DNA of 64,000 nt from Azolla caroliniana (Eukaryota; Polypodiophyta). Positions 60,110 through 64,000 of the stretch are shown here, piece after piece (the first letter of the stretch is position 1; each line of letters begins with the position of its first letter). The notes under the pieces are model-generated. The model saw nothing but the letters and a program-made list of their open reading frames with translations. It did no database searches and was not told where the DNA came from. The translations under genes were made by a program, and so were the position numbers. Where the stretch lies: contig JBHGNT010000017.1 of NCBI GenBank assembly GCA_043228905.1, positions 7,192,001 to 7,256,000 on the forward strand, written 5' to 3'.

Positions 60110-61102
60110 ATCCACTACTATCTTGTCTATCCCTTTCATCATCACTTTTTCTCTTGCTCTTTTTACTGTTATCTTGTCGTAGTTCCAACATGGCCCAAAA
60201 ACCATTAACACACCTTGTGGGCTCAAAATACATTGGACAAGCATTTCATCAAATCAACTTATAATACTAAGTGATGAATTGGGTACATATGTCAACTACA
60301 ATGAATGGGATATACCCTATAAGAAAAAAATATTGCGATGACGATGGTGGGATGCTTGATTGTTTTATGAAAAGTGCCTTGTCTAAACTTACTCTCATTG
60401 TTGAGGAAGACCCGTGTCCACTTCCCTTCCTGAGTTTCACAATGAGTTAATGGATAAAGACTAGAGTAAACAAAACTCAATTGTCTAAAACCTAAGATCT
60501 TTACTACATCCACACAACAACTAATCCAATGAAGAACTAACAACATAAAATTGAGGAAAAGGCCTTAGGAGACTCCAAATTGGTAGAACATATTGAGTTT
60601 CCTACTCATTTGAAACCATGTGAACAAGGCACCCACTTAGTTCTTCTTAAGACCACCTCAAAGGAAATTTCACTTTAAAACCCTTTTGATTGTATTGCAC
60701 AAATCAATAAGATTAATAAATGCTAAACTGGTGTTTTTAGCAACCAATCTCACACAAGAGGAAACTGTAACCTAGATGCGCTACTATGAGAATTCAAGGA
60801 TTTCACCACTAAAGATATGTAGATATATAAAAGGAATTCCACTAGAGGTGGTGATGCACACAATTCATAAGTGAGAAGGCACACATCCCATTGAACAAAG
60901 ACCATGTAAAATGAACCCTTGTTATGCTCAACATGTTACAAACATAATTGTAATTGTAGTTCTCCAACCTTAGGGTTAGGTGTAAGGATTGAGTTATTCT
61001 CAATCCTATAGTGAGAGATAACTTTAGACTCTTTCATCACTTGAACATTTATAGTAAAACAATAAGGTATGAATTAGATATGGGGCATAGAGTTTGAGCC
61101 TA
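60110..61102. other. unassigned DNA
   Basis: The first 80 bp are pyrimidine-rich and resemble the leader at 52540-52585, so this may be the displaced continuation of that transcription unit. A sequence TTCCAACATGGCCCAAAAACC at about 60183 follows. No domain is recognisable in any frame to 61102. Confidence 0.4.
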
Positions 61103-61107
61103 TATAA

Positions 61108-62147
61108 TGTTGGGAGACAGGTCCCTCCGAATGGGAAGGGAGAAGAACAATGCCGACGAACAGACTCGGCCGAGGCCGATAGGCCGAGGCCGAAACGGTA
61201 TGAGGAGTACCCGGCTACGGAGAGCCGGATGATACAGACCCGGTGTGAACCAGATGAGGAGTACCCGGCTACGAAGAGCCGGATGCTACAGACCCGGTAT
61301 GAACCGGATGAGGAGTACCCGGCTACGGAGAGCCGGATGGTGCAGGCCCGGTATGAACCGGATGAGGAGTACCCGGCTACGGAGAGCCGGATGGTGCAGG
61401 CCCGGTATGAACCGGATGAGGAGTACCCGGCTACGGAGAGCCGGATGGTGCAGGCCCAGTATGAACCAGATGAGGAGTACCCGACTACGGAGAGCCGGAT
61501 GGTGCAGGCCCGGTATGAACCGGATGAGGAGTACCCGGCTACGGAGAGCCGGATGGTGCAGGCCCGGTATGAACCGGATGAGGAGTACCCGGCTACGGAG
61601 AGCCGGATGGTGCAGGCCCGGTATGAACCGAATGAGGAGTACCCGGCTACGGAGAGCCGGATGGTGCAGGCCCGGTATGAACCAGAGGAAGAGACATATT
61701 CGTAAATATGTTTCTGAGAGCCCATTGTGGCTATATTTGTAAATAGCCGAAAAGTCATATTAGTATAAATATGACTTAGGGCAAACTAATATTATGTTGT
61801 TGTAATTTTTCCTTGTTGGTGCAAGAAGAAGAGAGAGCGCGTAACTGTACAGAGAGAGAGAGAGAGAGAACGAGGTCGTTGCCTCTGTTGTAACCGCCGC
61901 CTGTGGCGAAGATCGTGAGTCCGAGGTCGTTGCCTCCGTGTACTCACTGTTTTGTACATTCATACATAGTGACAGTTTGCAGCCTGTGGGCTGCCGTGGT
62001 TTTTTCCCCTAGTTTGGGGTTTTCCACGTTAACCTCCTGTGTACCATTTCTCTTCTTTGTGTCGTGTTCTATTTCCCATTTTCTGTGTATGAAAAGAATC
62101 TCGGTTGTGGCCGAGCGGTGGACATAAGGAACGACAAGTTCCCGTCA
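61108..62147 (+). mobile_element. solo LTR, 1,040 bp, with 5-bp target duplication TATAA
   Basis: It begins TGTTGGGAGACAGG and ends TTCCCGTCA, with an imperfect inverted repeat (TGttGGGA / TGacGGGA on the other strand). It is flanked by TATAA at 61103-61107 and 62148-62152. U3 holds nine copies of a 54-bp minisatellite. A TATA box (TATAAAT, 61764-61770) and a GA tract (61854-61869) follow. The U5-like part has the GGTTTTTTCCCC..GGGGTTTTCCACG pattern (near 62000-62028) common in copia LTRs. No PBS, PPT or coding region follows, so it is a solo LTR left by LTR-LTR recombination. Orientation is judged from the TATA and U5 motif. Confidence 0.8.
61202..61687 (+). repeat. 54-bp minisatellite, nine tandem copies
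   Basis: Units start at 61202, 61256, 61310, 61364, 61418, 61472, 61526, 61580 and 61634. Each contains the hairpin-forming CCGGCTACGGAGAGCCGG (6-bp stem, 6-base loop). Outer units (1-2) are more diverged than the inner ones, and units 3-5 and 7-8 are nearly identical, indicating recent homogenisation. Because 54 is a multiple of three and the unit lacks stops, several frames stay open on both strands (for example 61094-61705 plus and 61758-61024 minus); these are artefacts of the repeat. Confidence 0.95.
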
Positions 62148-62171
62148 TATAAGAAGGCTAACTACTTTCTT

Positions 62172-63258
62172 CTTTTTTCCTTGAAAGATTTTCTTCAATA
62201 GTATTAAAACATCGAAAAAGTACAAGTGAAAGTTATTTGCCCGTAGGTTTACAACGTAATGTATGTACACCTAAACTTGTACATACAAAAACAACTTATA
62301 TAGGGTTGTTGAGCCCTAAACGATACATTAACATGTTGGTTTTATATCAAGAAAAGGTCCATGGAAGATGATAATTCCATTGAGGTCTTTGGTTTGTCAT
62401 TACAAAGAGAGGCACCTTCCTCCATAAGTGAAGAAGCTTCATCCTTCTTTTATGAATATTTTTAGAGAACCATCCATGTTATCATACTGCCCACGAACTA
62501 CTATCAACAATGTTTCCCATATCTCAAGCAATACCTCTGGAATGCCAAGCTTTGCGGCATCATAAAGTCGACTGCATCTACATTTCCATAATACCCATAA
62601 TATTATCGTAGTCACAGTTTTCCAGATCTCGATAGATCACATCTGCTTTCGAGGTTGCTGAAACGGACTAACTGATATCAATCTTCTGTTATATGCTGTC
62701 ATGGCCTCTTGCATATCACTTGCCTCATATAACATCAGGTTGGAGTGTAATACTCCCCACACTGCTGCTCCCCATGAGAACAAGCAACCGACATTGATTG
62801 TTAGGAATAAAGAAAGAACTTTATTCCATACTTGTTGAGCCAAGGGACAAGACTAGAGGGCATGCTTAGTAGTCTCTAGCGTTGCATAGCAAAATCCACA
62901 TTGCCTGAGATTCTGTGCGACATTCCCTTTTAACGTCTGGCCAATTGGTAATGCAGCATGCACTAATAGCCATCTAAAAAGAATAAATTTAGAAGGCCCC
63001 TTGAAAGACCATATCCATCTCCAATATGTTTTCAACTGCAACGTTGAAACACCCCAGTTAGTCCAATGTTTTTGTGTTGCTGGTGTCATTACATTCATAG
63101 ACCTTAGTAATGACCTTCCTAGCTTTACTGAATACTGACAAAAGGAAACCTTTATGATATGTTCCCCCAAGGAATATGTCCAGAACCAACCCCCCGGATC
63201 CCATAGTAGTCTTGCAATAGGTTCTTTTGCATACAACCACATCATATCACACATATGT
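62172..63258 (-). mobile_element. LINE3: 5'-truncated LINE carrying a zf-RVT domain, with 18-bp target duplication
   Basis: On the minus strand, frame 63254-62853 reads WTYSLGEHIIKVSFCQYSVKL and the zf-RVT core WRWIWSFKGPSKFILFRWLLVHAALPIGQTLK..CGFCYATLETTKHAL. It continues at 62843-62637 with AQQVWNKVLSLF. Direct repeats AAGGCTAACTACTTTCTT (62154-62171) and AAGGCTAACTACCTTCTT (63259-63276), one mismatch, flank the insert. The 3' end on the minus strand is A-rich (CAAGGAAAAAAG). This is a classic 5'-truncated LINE insertion. It is a different family from LINE1/LINE2 (different zf-RVT sequence, A-rich tail). It landed next to the solo LTR target duplication. Confidence 0.88.
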
Positions 63259-63276
63259 AAGGCTAACTACCTTCTT

Positions 63277-63690
63277 GAAGGGGGTCATTTGTATTATTTT
63301 TTATGAAAGCTCTAATAGTGTAGCAACCGTTAATTTAGGTTCCCACACAACAAGTCAAGAAGAAAATTGATAAAATGCTAGAATAATCTATCCCATTGAA
63401 CATATTTATATATTTATTTACTAAAAAAACACTATTTCGCATTAGTTAGAAAAAATTACAACAAAGTTCTACCATTAAGATCCACAAGGACTAACCTTAG
63501 AGGGATTGATATATACAACAACTCCAAAAACGACCACAAATTTAGCAAAATTTACGTTTTCCTTCCCCCCACAAATGTGGTCATAATCCCCACTCCCTCA
63601 TTTACAACAAAATTATCCCACCTACTCTTTTGCAACAAAGTTATCCGGTTACCACAACTATTGGAACTTACTTGTACCTCAGCTATACAT
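63277..63690. other. unassigned AT-rich DNA
   Basis: No open frame or repeat recognised. Confidence 0.5.
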
Positions 63691-63692
63691 AT

Positions 63693-64000
63693 TTACATAA
63701 CATGTCCACTATTGGGAGCCATTAGGGGAAACAACCGTGACCTGGGTGCTTGGTAGTTCCATTTAGGCTCCGTCGAAGATTTGACCGTCATAGGAGAACC
63801 ACCCCATTTCAACAAAAACTTTGACCTTGCCATTTCTGCTTCGTTTGAATCCCTCTGAATCGAGTCATACCATCCGCACATCCACGATACTAGCTCGAAC
63901 TAGATATTTAGCAACACCTCATCGCTTGGGAATTTTTGCTGCTGAAAAACAAACCTACAACGCCTGGTCCAAATGTGCTAGACCAATAAGCATGCCACCA
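63693..64000 (-). pseudogene. probable LINE ORF2 C-terminal remnant, cut by window edge
   Basis: The minus-strand frame reads HIWTRRCRFVFQQQKFPSDEVL then FELVSWMCGWYDSIQRDSNEAEMA. This is the pattern seen after the zf-RVT domain in plant LINE RTs (IWxxRNxxxF followed by an amphipathic VxxxIxxEVxxW helix). Two UAG stops interrupt it at positions where Trp would fit. The upstream part lies beyond 64000, so the assignment is tentative. Confidence 0.4.

Noticed and set aside
61202-61687. CRISPR-like repeat array
   Set aside because: Repeats are contiguous without spacers and this is a plant nuclear sequence; it is a minisatellite.
61024-61758. Long open frames on both strands across the 54-bp repeats (203 and 244 codons)
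   Set aside because: The unit length is a multiple of three and lacks stops, so frames remain open by construction. The plus-strand start lies outside the LTR and no homology or signal is seen.

Overview
This window is plant nuclear DNA, most likely from an angiosperm. The evidence is three intron-containing genes of plant-only families (DUF936, AG-peptide arabinogalactan protein, TORTIFOLIA1/SPIRAL2-like), Ty1/copia elements primed from initiator tRNA-Met, plant L1-type LINEs, and abundant CT/GAA/AT microsatellites. The species cannot be named from the sequence. Gene density is low, about three genes in 64 kb, and the rest is retrotransposon wreckage plus AT-rich intergenic DNA with no recognisable coding content.

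Layout. 0-5.6 kb: the 5' end of a minus-strand copia element (gag, PBS, LTR). Its LTR is split by a gag-only LTR element (about 906-4962) that carries a long array of degenerate acidic peptide repeats. 5.6-12.7 kb: unassigned AT-rich DNA ending in a microsatellite cluster. 12.7-16.8 kb: a four-exon DUF936 gene (902 aa). 16.8-22.9 kb: unassigned. About 22.9-23.0 kb: a tRNA-like (SINE-like) fragment. 23.3-24.3 kb: a two-exon AG-peptide gene (83 aa). 25.7-42.1 kb: a nest of copia elements. Outer element A (minus strand) is split by element B (plus strand), and B is split by element C (plus strand) and separately by a hAT-like MITE. Target duplications, PBSs and reading frames define every layer. 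42.1-46.1 kb: unassigned. 46.1-49.0 kb: a TORTIFOLIA1-like gene (four exons visible) behind a cluster of five ACGT/G-box sites. 49.0-52.4 kb: unassigned, with tandem duplications. 52.38-52.46 kb: a heat-shock-element array with a TATA box. 52.6-60.1 kb: two head-to-tail L1 LINE copies, each bounded by (CT)n tracts. 61.1-62.15 kb: a solo LTR containing nine copies of a 54-bp minisatellite. 62.17-63.26 kb: a 5'-truncated LINE with an 18-bp target duplication. 63.7-64.0 kb: another LINE C-terminal remnant running off the edge.

The three host genes are functionally unrelated (DUF936 of unclear role, cell-surface proteoglycan peptide, microtubule-associated protein), and nothing suggests they act together. 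Relative ages in the copia nest follow the nesting: C has nearly identical LTRs and a perfect 5-bp target duplication, B has a decayed one, and A has visibly diverged LTRs. The observations most worth checking are the microsatellite-bounded L1 pair, the heat-shock-element array beside it, the minisatellite solo LTR, the gag-only element and the MITE inside element B.
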